Source: Anaerolineae bacterium
Lineage (GTDB): Bacteria > Chloroflexota > Anaerolineae > JAFGEY01
Assembly (NCBI GenBank): GCA_016931365.1
Contig: JAFGEY010000087.1
Coordinates: forward strand, 1 to 42,440
Reading direction: 5' to 3'
DNA: 42,440 nucleotides
The notes beneath the pieces are model-generated. The model saw only the letters and a list, made by a program, of their open reading frames with translations, searched no databases and was not told where the DNA came from. Position numbers and translations under genes: made by a program. Shown piece by piece: positions 1-7,818 of this stretch; the first letter of the stretch is position 1; every line of letters starts with the position of its first letter.

Positions 1-1070
1 TCCACGTCGCCCATTTTGGCCGCGTTGAGGGCGCGCGTCTGCAATTTGAATGCCGTCACCTTTTCGACCAGGTTCATCGTTAATGGATCGTATTGTTTGG
101 TCAGGTTGGTGTCGGCGCTAAAGTCGATCATGATGTCCGTCTTGAACTTTTCGCCGACCAATCCCAGCCCCGGCACGTCAAAGTTGATCTCTGCCTGGGC
201 AATGCGGAACTTGCCCTCCGGTCGTGGCGAGATCAACAGTTCGGCGAGCAGCGAAACGCCTTCATCCTTGTCGATCTCGCCCAACCGCATCTGTATGGAC
301 TCATCGGTCAGCGGCTTGTAGCCCAGGTTCTCGATGATCGGCGTGACCTGCCATACCTGGCGCGGAGTCACGCCGTTGACCAGTCGCAGCACCAGTTCGG
401 CATTCTGGATTGCCGTGGCTTGCATATGCTGCACGGTAGACTGGAAAAAGGCAGTGATGTCTTCCGGTTTTTCAATAAAATCGCCGCTGCCGCCGCTGTT
501 ATCGGCCACTTCGTCGAGCAGGTCCTCGTTCCAGTCTTCGCCGAGGCCCATCGCCTGGATGACGATGCCTTTGGCTCCCATCTCGGTGCCCAGCTTGCGA
601 CAATCACCCTCGTCGCCAAAAGTCTCGCCGTCGGTCAACAGCAACATCCGGTTCAGGCGGTCACCGGAGAGGTTTTTCTCCAGCTCGCCCATCCCGCGCC
701 GCATCCCGCCTGACATTGCCGTGCCGCCGCCATCACGGATGCCGTCGATCTCTTTTTTGAGCGCCACCTTGTCGGCAGCCTTCGTGCTGGTCACGATGGG
801 GTAAACCCGGTCGCTGAAGGCAATGATCGACACATAGTCGTCGTCGCCGAGTATATCAATGACCTGCTTGGCCGCCTTGCGCAGGTTCTTGATCTTGTCG
901 CCTTCCATCGAGCCGCTCTTGTCGAGCACCAGCGCGATGTTGAGCGGCGTGCGCACCTCGGCGATGCTCTCCCCGCCCTCGACCTGAATGTAAACGTACG
1001 CCAACTGCTGTGTCTTGAGCACAGGCAGATACGGCTTGTTAAGCGTACAGGTGAGTTTCACTTGTTCCAT
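1..1070 (-). CDS. von Willebrand factor A domain protein (3' end outside window)
   Basis: The reading frame starts at ATG 1068-1070, preceded by a strong AGGAGG ribosome site, and runs off the window edge after 356 codons, so the C-terminus is missing. The N-terminus is a short beta-rich segment. A vWA fold follows, with the metal-binding MIDAS motif DKSGSM near residue 53, the Ser/Thr-rich GGGTAMSGG loop and the LLLTDGE motif. After the vWA fold comes a beta-sandwich-like region with phrases such as NAELVLRLVNGV and IQMRLGEIDKDEG, as in other bacterial vWA proteins of this type. No signal peptide or membrane helix is visible, so it is probably cytoplasmic. vWA proteins of this kind bind partners through a divalent metal. 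It lies downstream of a PP2C phosphatase and a Ser/Thr kinase on the same strand and may be their adaptor or substrate (inference). The exact role is unknown. Confidence 0.85.
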   Translation of the reverse strand, partial: MEQVKLTCTLNKPYLPVLKTQQLAYVYIQVEGGESIAEVRTPLNIALVLDKSGSMEGDKIKNLRKAAKQVIDILGDDDYVSIIAFSDRVYPIVTSTKAADKVALKKEIDGIRDGGGTAMSGGMRRGMGELEKNLSGDRLNRMLLLTDGETFGDEGDCRKLGTEMGAKGIVIQAMGLGEDWNEDLLDEVADNSGGSGDFIEKPEDITAFFQSTVQHMQATAIQNAELVLRLVNGVTPRQVWQVTPIIENLGYKPLTDESIQMRLGEIDKDEGVSLLAELLISPRPEGKFRIAQAEINFDVPGLGLVGEKFKTDIMIDFSADTNLTKQYDPLTMNLVEKVTAFKLQTRALNAAKMGDV

Positions 1071-1137
1071 ACCGCCTCCTAACCCGAATAAATCGGAACT
1101 AAACAGAGATGTCTCTACGAAAAATTGCCTCTAGGTG

Positions 1138-1195
1138 CCCGTCACCTTATGCGATGTGTCCGATGCTGTGCATCGGCAGCATCGCCGGTGACGGG
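1138..1195. repeat. Long interrupted palindrome between the PP2C and vWA genes
   Basis: Three arm pairs nest around a five-base loop: CCCGTCACC (1138-1146) with GGTGACGGG (1187-1195), GCGATG (1151-1156) with CATCGC (1180-1185), and CCGATG (1160-1165) with CATCGG (1171-1176). That gives 21 base pairs. It begins 8 bases past the stop of the PP2C gene and ends about 70 bases before the vWA start. No T-run follows on the minus strand, so it looks more like an mRNA-processing or REP-like element than a classic terminator. Its outer part (AGGTGCCCGTCAC at 1133-1145) recurs exactly, in inverted orientation, at 25084-25096. Confidence 0.8.
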
Positions 1196-1202
1196 TAGCC
1201 AT

Positions 1203-2873
1203 TCATAATTGAACCACGATAACGCTGATGTTATCCATGCCGCCGGCCAGGTTGGCCAGATCGACCATCTCTTTGCAGGCCAGCTGCGGATCGGACTGGC
1301 GCATCAGCACTTCTTCGATCCCTTCGTTGCGGATCATCTCCCACAGGCCGTCGCAGCAGATGACCAGCCGGTCGCCGGGGCAGAACTCATAGCTCGCCAC
1401 ATCAACATCGACCGAGGGCCGATCGCCAATCGAGCGGTAAATCACGCTGCGTTGAGGGTGCGTGTAGATATCGTCCGGCTCCGCCGCCCCGGCAGCGACC
1501 ATACTGGCGACGACCGAATGGTCGGTGGTCAACTGCTCCAGGCCATTCTCGCCCCAGCGGAAGCCCCGGCAGTCGCCGACATGGGCGACATAGGCCGTCC
1601 AATCTTTCAAGATCACCGCCGTCATCGTGGTGCCCATATCCGTGTTGCGCTTTTGGCGCTCCAGATAAACCTCTTCGTTGGCCTCCTGTACCGCCGCGAT
1701 CATGGCGTTTTGCACTTCCTGCGGCGAGAGCACATAGCCGATCAATTCATCAGAAAAGACCTTTTGCAGCAATTCGCCAACCATCGTCTGAATCGCCAAC
1801 CGGCTGGCCACTTCACCGCCCTCGTGCCCGCCTATCCCATCGGCGACGACAAAAAGGCCTATCTGCGCCGGCGCCGACTCGTAAGTGCTTTCCATCGAGA
1901 ATGTAAACATGGCATCTTCGTCGAGATCGCGCTGCCGGCCTACATCGGACTTTTGCCCGACGATAAAGCGCATCCGTCCCGACGGTTCGGAAAGCGGCCC
2001 GGTCTTCTTTTTGGTCTCTTGCCAAATCCAATAGGCGCAATCTCCCTCGACGAACTTGGACTCGACGGCAGCGTCAACGGGCGCGTCTTTCCGCTCAACA
2101 GGCCGCGACAGCATCCGGACAAGCGGTTTCTGGTCGAGCACGGCGCCACAGCTTTCACAAAAAGCCTGATCGGGATTGTTTTGGTCGTACCCGCATCGCA
2201 AGCAGCGCTGCAAGTCACGCACGTGGTAAAGCACCTCGTCCCGCTCGAATGAAAGCACTTCGCTGACCTGGTATCGCCCGTTGACGACCGTGCCCGGCTG
2301 CAATATGGCCACCTCTTCAACCGGCTCGCGCCAAAAAAGATCGTCCACACGCGAGTCCGATTCATCTTCCGGAATGTCCTCAAGTTCTTCAACCAGCTCG
2401 ATCGTCTCTTGCTCGACAGATTCCACATCCGACAACGACGCTTCAGATTCGGCCATTGCTTCAACCTCCACAGGTGATTCGTCGCTCTGATCCAGTTCAG
2501 CTTGGGCGGCTTCACCTTCTGGCACTAGTAATTCATCATCCAGCTCGCCATCGACAACCTCGACGTCATGAACTGATTCCGCATCAAGTTTTTCTTCCAC
2601 GTCTTCAATCACTTTAATCTCGGGGATTTCCGACACCAACTCGCCTTCTTGAACATCCACATCTGCCGTGGCGGCGTCCCAATCGGCGATGAATTGAATG
2701 ACTGTTTCTGGTTCGATCTCGTCCACATTCGCGGATTCAGAGGCGATCTCTGCCTCGATCGGAAGCTCGTCTACATTTTCATCCAGCACCTCAACCTCAT
2801 GCAAGAGCGCACCGCAGTACTGGCAAAAGCGGGCGACGTCTCGGTTTTCCTGGTCGCATTGGGGACACTTCAT
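1203..2873 (-). CDS. PP2C-family Ser/Thr phosphatase with two zinc ribbons
   Basis: The protein has 556 residues. Residues 1-25 form a zinc ribbon (Cys3, Cys6, Cys17, Cys20). A very acidic, probably disordered linker runs to about residue 190, and a second ribbon has Cys224, Cys227, Cys239 and Cys242. The PP2C domain covers about 305-556, with DLDED, VADGIGGHEGG, VAHVGDCRGF, ICCDGLWE and a terminal GGMDNISVIVVQL carrying the metal-binding aspartates. It should remove phosphate from Ser/Thr residues in the cytoplasm, most simply on targets of the kinase encoded 0.5 kb upstream. The segment around residues 197-221 (NGRYQVSEVL, then VLYHVRD) looks like the start of a kinase N-lobe that has decayed or been reused. 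GGGAGG precedes the ATG at a good distance. The flavodoxin gene ends 19 bases upstream, so they are probably co-transcribed. Confidence 0.9.
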   Translation of the reverse strand: MKCPQCDQENRDVARFCQYCGALLHEVEVLDENVDELPIEAEIASESANVDEIEPETVIQFIADWDAATADVDVQEGELVSEIPEIKVIEDVEEKLDAESVHDVEVVDGELDDELLVPEGEAAQAELDQSDESPVEVEAMAESEASLSDVESVEQETIELVEELEDIPEDESDSRVDDLFWREPVEEVAILQPGTVVNGRYQVSEVLSFERDEVLYHVRDLQRCLRCGYDQNNPDQAFCESCGAVLDQKPLVRMLSRPVERKDAPVDAAVESKFVEGDCAYWIWQETKKKTGPLSEPSGRMRFIVGQKSDVGRQRDLDEDAMFTFSMESTYESAPAQIGLFVVADGIGGHEGGEVASRLAIQTMVGELLQKVFSDELIGYVLSPQEVQNAMIAAVQEANEEVYLERQKRNTDMGTTMTAVILKDWTAYVAHVGDCRGFRWGENGLEQLTTDHSVVASMVAAGAAEPDDIYTHPQRSVIYRSIGDRPSVDVDVASYEFCPGDRLVICCDGLWEMIRNEGIEEVLMRQSDPQLACKEMVDLANLAGGMDNISVIVVQL

Positions 2874-2892
2874 TTTCCTTACCTCCCGGCTG

Positions 2893-3378
2893 TTATGCCT
2901 GCTCGATCATCTGCTGCGCCCACGCGCGCGCCTGCTGCTGGCTGCCTTCCCGGTCGTTGACCAGCGGCTCGCGCAGTTCAAGCTCGCCGATCACCTGACC
3001 GCCGCGCAACTTGGATTTCATCGTTCGCAGCGCCTGCCCACTGGGATCGCCACAGCAGGCGTAAAGCGCGACTTTTTTGCCCTCGGCAGACACCCGGCTC
3101 AGTAAAGTGTTTAGTGGTGCAGCATTCTTGCTGGCCCACACCGGCGTGCCGATGAACCACAGATCATAATCGGCCGGGTTCTTGTCAAAGGGCTGAAGCG
3201 CCGGCCTGGCACTGAACAGGGCCTGCATTCCGCCAATAAAATAGCGCAAAAACCCGCCGGGATAGGGTTGGGCCGGTATCAATTCGAGCAAATCGGCCCC
3301 TACCGCTTCGGCGATGGTTTCGGCGATGTATTTGGTATTTCCGGTGAGTGAGAAATAAACGACCAGTTTTTTTGTCAT
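2893..3378 (-). CDS. Flavodoxin-like protein
   Basis: The protein has 161 residues, a usual flavodoxin length. The N-terminal VVYFSLTGNTKYIAE is the FMN phosphate-binding loop (S/TxTGNT) after the first beta strand. FIGTPVWASKNAAPL and the segment ending ACCGDPSG match the loops that hold the isoalloxazine ring. It should be a small cytoplasmic FMN electron carrier or a flavodoxin-type oxidoreductase; the partner is not evident. It sits between a kinase gene (27 bases upstream) and a phosphatase gene (19 bases downstream), so it is probably translated from the same message. ATG 3378 is the first start after an in-frame TGA five codons upstream. Its ribosome site is weak, which suggests coupling to the kinase stop. 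Confidence 0.85.
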   Translation of the reverse strand: MTKKLVVYFSLTGNTKYIAETIAEAVGADLLELIPAQPYPGGFLRYFIGGMQALFSARPALQPFDKNPADYDLWFIGTPVWASKNAAPLNTLLSRVSAEGKKVALYACCGDPSGQALRTMKSKLRGGQVIGELELREPLVNDREGSQQQARAWAQQMIEQA

Positions 3379-3405
3379 ATAGAAACGTCATCCCCCATCG
3401 ATGAG

Positions 3406-4851
3406 TCACTTGAACAAAAAGAGAATGCCCAACTCACCGATCTCGATCTTGTCGCCATTGTTCAACTTACGGTAAGTATCCGTGATCAGCGGCTGGTTGT
3501 TCACATAGGTGCCGTTACTGCTGCCCAAATCCTTGATGAAATAGCCGTTTCGAGCCTTGACGATGTGCGCGTGGCGGCGAGAAACATAGCCCTCCGGATC
3601 GTAAAAGGTCATATCGAAATCGGGACGGTAGCCCTCACCGGGGTCAGCACGGCCCAACATCAGCGGGTTCGATTTGACTGGCATTTCCCAGGCTGCGCGC
3701 ACGGGTTCGATCACGCGCAGCACGGCCGGGCGAAAGCCGGCAAAGGCATAGCCACACTTGACGCAAAACCGCGCGTCGAGCGCGCTTGTCTGCTGGCAAC
3801 GCGGGCAACGACGTACCTTACGCACCACGCGGCGCACCTGGGGCTGCGAAACGCTGCTCTTTTGTGCCGTTGAAACTGATGCCGATGCCGCCTGCGGTGC
3901 GGATTGAGTAACAGGCTTGTGCAGTCTGGGCGGCGTTGCGGTAACCGTCGTCGCCTCAGCAGCAGTTGCCGCCGCGACGAACGCCGCCGGCTGTCCGGGC
4001 GCGACGTAACCGGGCAGGCAGGCAATCATGGCTTGTTTCATCTCTTGTGCCGATGCATACCGATTCTGACGCTCGCGGGCCATCGACCTGGTCACAATCT
4101 GCACCACCCCCGGAGAAACGGCCTCGTTCAATTCACTCAGCGATGTCGGCTCGGAGGGCAAGAACGCCGGAGAAGGCGGCATGTTGGCCAGCAGATGATA
4201 CATAGTCGCCCCCAGGCCATAGAGGTCCGAGCGGGGATCGGTCTGTTCTTCGCCCCACTGCTCCGGCGCGGCATAGTTTTCGGAGCCGAGGGCGATGGTA
4301 TCCTGCGGTTTGCCCTCTTTGTAGGTGCGCGCAATGCCAAAATCGACCAACTTGACGACGCCTGCGTTGTTGACCATCACGTTGCTCGGCTTGAGATCGC
4401 GAAAGATGACCGGAGGCTGGCGGGTGTGCAGGTAATCGAGCACATCACAAACCTGTACCGCCCATTGAAGCACCTCGCGCTCCAGTAGCGGAGAGCGCGC
4501 TTTTTCGATGCGCTTTTCCAGCGACTCGCCCCAGATGAACTCCATCACCAGATAGGCGCGGCCATTGTCTTCGAAAAAATCAATGACTTGGGGCAGGTTG
4601 GGATGGTTGAGTTGGGCAAGGATGATCGCCTCCTGATTGAACAGTCGGCGAGCATGTTCTTGTGTATCGGGATCTTGGGTTTGGGGGCGCAGTTCTTTGA
4701 GTGCCCACAGCGCACTGCCGCTGTCGGGCAGCTTGACAACCTGGTATACCCAGGCCATGCCGCCGCCCCCCACGAGGCGCTTGACCTGGTATTGATTCCC
4801 GGCACTGCCGTTGAGCACAATGCCGATTTCCAGAGGTTTTTCTCTGGGCAT
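3406..4851 (-). CDS. Ser/Thr protein kinase with zinc ribbon and FHA domain
   Basis: The protein has 481 residues. The Hanks-type kinase domain covers about 20-280. It has a Gly-rich loop (VGGGGMAWVY), the ATP-binding Lys in WALKEL (Lys52), the catalytic loop FRDLKPSNVM (Asp152), DFG at 170-172 and APEQWG at the end of the activation segment. A variable linker follows. A zinc ribbon (CPRC then FCVKCG, about 349-371) leads into a C-terminal FHA domain with LGRADP, SRRHAHI and GSSNGTYVN, the phosphothreonine-binding signature. There is no membrane helix, so unlike PknB-type receptors it is cytoplasmic. The FHA domain probably binds the kinase's own phosphorylated sites or those of the vWA/PP2C partners (inference). 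CAGGAG lies 7 bases before the ATG. It heads the group with flavodoxin, PP2C and vWA. Confidence 0.92.
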   Translation of the reverse strand: MPREKPLEIGIVLNGSAGNQYQVKRLVGGGGMAWVYQVVKLPDSGSALWALKELRPQTQDPDTQEHARRLFNQEAIILAQLNHPNLPQVIDFFEDNGRAYLVMEFIWGESLEKRIEKARSPLLEREVLQWAVQVCDVLDYLHTRQPPVIFRDLKPSNVMVNNAGVVKLVDFGIARTYKEGKPQDTIALGSENYAAPEQWGEEQTDPRSDLYGLGATMYHLLANMPPSPAFLPSEPTSLSELNEAVSPGVVQIVTRSMARERQNRYASAQEMKQAMIACLPGYVAPGQPAAFVAAATAAEATTVTATPPRLHKPVTQSAPQAASASVSTAQKSSVSQPQVRRVVRKVRRCPRCQQTSALDARFCVKCGYAFAGFRPAVLRVIEPVRAAWEMPVKSNPLMLGRADPGEGYRPDFDMTFYDPEGYVSRRHAHIVKARNGYFIKDLGSSNGTYVNNQPLITDTYRKLNNGDKIEIGELGILFLFK

Positions 4852-4894
4852 TTATGTCTCCTGCGATCAAGGTTCCAACAAACATTGCTCAGTT

Positions 4895-4916
4895 GGTGCG
4901 TTTACCTTTACGCACC
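4895..4916. promoter_or_regulatory. Short inverted repeat upstream of the kinase gene
   Basis: GGTGCGT (4895-4901) and ACGCACC (4910-4916) form a 7-base inverted repeat with an 8-base centre. It lies 44-65 bases upstream of the kinase start, a normal place for an operator or for a hairpin in the 5' leader. No clear -35/-10 pair could be matched to it, so its role is open. Confidence 0.35.
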
Positions 4917-4950
4917 ATCAAGATGATTTGTTGCACCCAGAAGAACGTAC

Positions 4951-4986
4951 CAGTGCATTCGCATTCTTGCGCATTCGAATGCACTG
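4951..4986. repeat. Perfect 11-bp inverted repeat after glgP with GCATTC units
   Basis: CAGTGCATTCG (4951-4961) pairs exactly with CGAATGCACTG (4976-4986) around a 14-base loop. The motif GCATTC occurs four times between 4955 and 4992. It lies 28 bases past the glgP stop on the minus strand, so it may end or stabilise the glgP message. The run of T expected after an intrinsic terminator is missing on that strand. Confidence 0.6.
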
Positions 4987-5013
4987 GCATTCGGATGCCA
5001 ATCTGACAGGAGT

Positions 5014-7581
5014 TTATTTTGGCGTGCCCCACAGCACGAGTCCCATCTCAAAGAGAGACACTTGTTCCGGATGGTTCGGCACAACACGCACTGTAAAGCC
5101 GTGCTGCCCGCTGGAGGTATAGGTCACACTGCCGACAAACGAATAGACACCCTCCGAGCCGAGCTCCTTGCCTGTCATCTCGACGATCTGTGGATCGACG
5201 ATCTCGCCGCTCGGATCGACAGCGCCAAAATATAATTCGACTTTGACATCTGCGGGTGTCAATTCACCCAAATATATCTCGGCCCACACGCTGCTCGGCA
5301 CGTTGACGCTGGTCTCGTTAACTAGATCCGATTCGACATTCTCGATGCGAATTTTGGGCCAGTATTGTCGCACGCGCACTTTCCAGTCGACAAAACCGCG
5401 CAGGTTCTCCATATTGCCATCAGATAACCGGTTGAACCGCTTGTAGGATGGAATATAATATTTTTCAGTGTATTGCTGCAACATACGATGCGTATTGAAC
5501 TTGGGACAGATAGCTCGCATTGTCGCTTTCATCATATCAACCCACCGGCGCGGCAAACCATCTGAACCTCGTTCGTAGAACAACGGGACAACCTCTTTTT
5601 CAAGCAGGTTATAGATGGCGTTCGACTCGACGTGATCCTGGAGATTATAGTCGGTGTACTCTTCGCCTGAACCAACGGCCCAGCCGATTTCAGGCGTAAA
5701 GGCTTCGGCCCACCAGCCGTCGAGGATGCTCATATTGAGCGCGCCGTTAGCGGCCGCTTTCATGCCGCTGGTGCCGCTGGCCTCGTGCGGGCGCGTGGGC
5801 GTGTTCATCCAGACATCGACACCTTGCACCAGATAGCGGGCAATGTTCATATCATAGTTTTCCAAAAAGACCATTCGATAGCGCAGTTCAGAACGGCGGG
5901 CCATGTGCACGATCTGCCGGATCAGCTCTTTGCCGGGGTTGTCGTGCGGGTGCGCTTTGCCAGAAAAAATGATCTGTACAGGCCGCTGCGGATCGCCCAG
6001 GATTTTGATCAACCGATCTGGATCGCGGAAAAGCAGGGTCGCCCGCTTATAGGTCGCAAATCGGCGCGCAAAGCCGATAGTCAGTGCTTCCGGGTTAAGC
6101 ACCTCTTCGGCGGCCAACAATTCAGCCTTGGACGCTCCACGTTGCTCAAGCTGTTCACGCAGATGCCGTCGCACAAAAGAGACCATTCGCTCGCGCCGCC
6201 GCTGGTGTGTATTCCAAAGCTCTGCGCCAGGGATGCGATCCACATGATTCCAGACCTCTTGCTCGGCAGGCGTCTGCCGCCAGCGTGGGCCAAGATAGCG
6301 CTCGTAAAGGCTGGCCATGTCGCCGGAAATCCACGATTGCTGGTGGATACCATTAGTTACATGTCCAATCGGCACTTCTTCGACGGGCAGACCGGCCCAG
6401 ACGCCCTGGAACATCTGACGCGAGACATGACCGTGCAATTCGCTCACCCCGTTGGAGTACGACGCCAGGCGCAAGGCCAGGATGGTCATACAGAAAGGCT
6501 CATAGGGATCATTGGGATTTTGCCGTCCCAGGGCCATAAACTGATCGTGGTTTAGCCCCAGTTCGGCATAGCGGAACCCCCAATAGTGACCGATCTGATC
6601 GGAGGAAAAGCGATCGATGCCCGCAGGTACGGGTGTATGGGTGGTAAATACCATACCGGCCCGGGCCAGTTCTTTGGCCTGTTCAAAGGTCAAAGCGTGT
6701 TTTTTCATCAACTGGCTGACCCGTTCGATGGCCAAAAAAGCCGAGTGCCCTTCGTTCATATGGTAAACGGTGGGTTCAAATCCTAATGCATTGAGCGCGC
6801 GAATGCCACCCACGCCGATCAACAGTTCTTGCTTGAGACGCATGTCCAGGTCACCGCCGTAAAGCAGATCGGTGATGTCCTGATCATCGCGGTTGTTCTG
6901 TTCGATGTTCGTGTCAAGCAAGTACAACCGGATGCGTCCCACATTGACGCGCCAGATACATGCATAAACGTCGCGTCCAGGAAAGGTCAGTTTGATCATC
7001 AAAGGCGAACCGTCTTGGTCGCGTTGCATCTCGAGGGGCAGGTTGTAAAAATCGTTATCCGGGTAGCTTTCCTGCTGCCACCCGTCGGCATTGAGATATT
7101 GCCGAAAATAGCCTTTTTGGTATAACAGGCCAACGCCGACAAGTGGAATGCCCAAATCACTCGCCGACTTGAGATGATCGCCAGCCAGAACGCCCAAACC
7201 ACCCGAGTAAAGTCGCAGAGATTCGGTAAGGCCAAATTCAAGTGAAAAATAAGCAACGACCGCCTCGCCGTATTCAGAATCGTGTTCCCTTTCAAACCAG
7301 GCTTTGCGCGACATATACCGATCAAGACGACTTTCGGCACGCTCCAACTGACTCATAAAACTGTCATCGGCAGCCAGTGCTTGCAGGCGTTCCTGTTTGA
7401 TGCGTCCAAGCATCAATACTGGATTGTGTCGCGTTTCTTCCCATAGATCAGGGTCTATCTGACCGAAAAATGAAATTGACTCATGATCCCAACACCACAT
7501 CAAATTCCGGGCCAGTTCTTGGATCCGTTTCAATTCTGGCGGAAGTGAGGGTTTAACTGTGAAAATATAAAGGGGACGCAT
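5014..7581 (-). CDS. glgP: Alpha-glucan (glycogen) phosphorylase
   Basis: The protein has 855 residues, the usual size for the short bacterial/archaeal-type alpha-glucan phosphorylase. It cleaves alpha-1,4-glucans with phosphate to give glucose-1-phosphate. The N-terminus (LARNLMWCWDHES) is the DUF3417 segment typical of this subfamily. The GT35 core shows YSGGLGVLAGDHLKSASDLG, VYHMNEGHSAF and FTTHTPVPAGID. The PLP-binding lysine lies in TSGMKAAANGALN (Lys608), followed by DGWWAEA. The C-terminal approximately 120 residues form a beta-sandwich extension. AAAGGAGGT precedes the ATG ideally. A well-matched promoter lies about 80 bases upstream (7659-7687). It is divergent from murJ and ends 162 bases before the kinase gene, so it is probably its own unit. 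Cytoplasmic glycogen breakdown is the expected role. Confidence 0.96.
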   Translation of the reverse strand: MRPLYIFTVKPSLPPELKRIQELARNLMWCWDHESISFFGQIDPDLWEETRHNPVLMLGRIKQERLQALAADDSFMSQLERAESRLDRYMSRKAWFEREHDSEYGEAVVAYFSLEFGLTESLRLYSGGLGVLAGDHLKSASDLGIPLVGVGLLYQKGYFRQYLNADGWQQESYPDNDFYNLPLEMQRDQDGSPLMIKLTFPGRDVYACIWRVNVGRIRLYLLDTNIEQNNRDDQDITDLLYGGDLDMRLKQELLIGVGGIRALNALGFEPTVYHMNEGHSAFLAIERVSQLMKKHALTFEQAKELARAGMVFTTHTPVPAGIDRFSSDQIGHYWGFRYAELGLNHDQFMALGRQNPNDPYEPFCMTILALRLASYSNGVSELHGHVSRQMFQGVWAGLPVEEVPIGHVTNGIHQQSWISGDMASLYERYLGPRWRQTPAEQEVWNHVDRIPGAELWNTHQRRRERMVSFVRRHLREQLEQRGASKAELLAAEEVLNPEALTIGFARRFATYKRATLLFRDPDRLIKILGDPQRPVQIIFSGKAHPHDNPGKELIRQIVHMARRSELRYRMVFLENYDMNIARYLVQGVDVWMNTPTRPHEASGTSGMKAAANGALNMSILDGWWAEAFTPEIGWAVGSGEEYTDYNLQDHVESNAIYNLLEKEVVPLFYERGSDGLPRRWVDMMKATMRAICPKFNTHRMLQQYTEKYYIPSYKRFNRLSDGNMENLRGFVDWKVRVRQYWPKIRIENVESDLVNETSVNVPSSVWAEIYLGELTPADVKVELYFGAVDPSGEIVDPQIVEMTGKELGSEGVYSFVGSVTYTSSGQHGFTVRVVPNHPEQVSLFEMGLVLWGTPK

Positions 7582-7658
7582 AAGTACCTCCTTTGATCAG
7601 ACTTGAGCGCCGTGGTTCCTACCAATCTGGGACCAACACAAACAGATTTCGCAACATC

Positions 7659-7687
7659 AATATATCACAATCAAGAAAGGGCGTCAA
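7659..7687 (-). promoter_or_regulatory. Predicted promoter of glgP (extended -10)
   Basis: On the minus strand TTGACG (7687-7682) is separated by 17 bases from TATATT (7664-7659). TGA precedes the -10 box, giving an extended -10 (TGnTATATT). Both hexamers match the sigma-70 consensus at 5 of 6 positions. The predicted start near 7652 leaves a leader of about 70 bases before the glgP ATG. Confidence 0.65.
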
Positions 7688-7736
7688 CTATGCTTATGTG
7701 AGGGAAAACTAATCTGCCAAACCAGCCGCTTGGATT

Positions 7737-7764
7737 TTGCCCCGCATGGGGTCTCGTGTATAAT
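7737..7764 (+). promoter_or_regulatory. Predicted promoter of murJ
   Basis: TATAAT at 7759-7764 is a perfect -10 hexamer. TTGCCC (7737-7742), 16 bases upstream, is a 4/6 match to the -35 box. Transcription would begin near 7771. This lies after the in-frame GTG at 7756 and before the ATG at 7819, and so helps decide the murJ start. Confidence 0.55.
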
Positions 7765-7818
7765 GAGCACCATTCGCAGTCCCCAGACAACTGGCTACGC
7801 ATCGACGTATATATTTAT

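Noticed and set aside
1209..2252. Long plus-strand frame opposite the PP2C gene
   Set aside because: It is a shadow of a well-supported gene on the other strand; its translation shows no known motif and no ribosome site. The same holds for other long opposite-strand frames such as 19599-20696 and 26452-27288.
4852..5013. Small gene between the kinase and glgP
   Set aside because: Only short frames without ribosome sites are present; the gap holds inverted repeats.
7756..7818. Longer murJ start at GTG 7756
   Set aside because: The GTG overlaps a perfect TATAAT -10 box, so it would lie upstream of the transcript start, and the extra 21 residues are polar and unlike MurJ.
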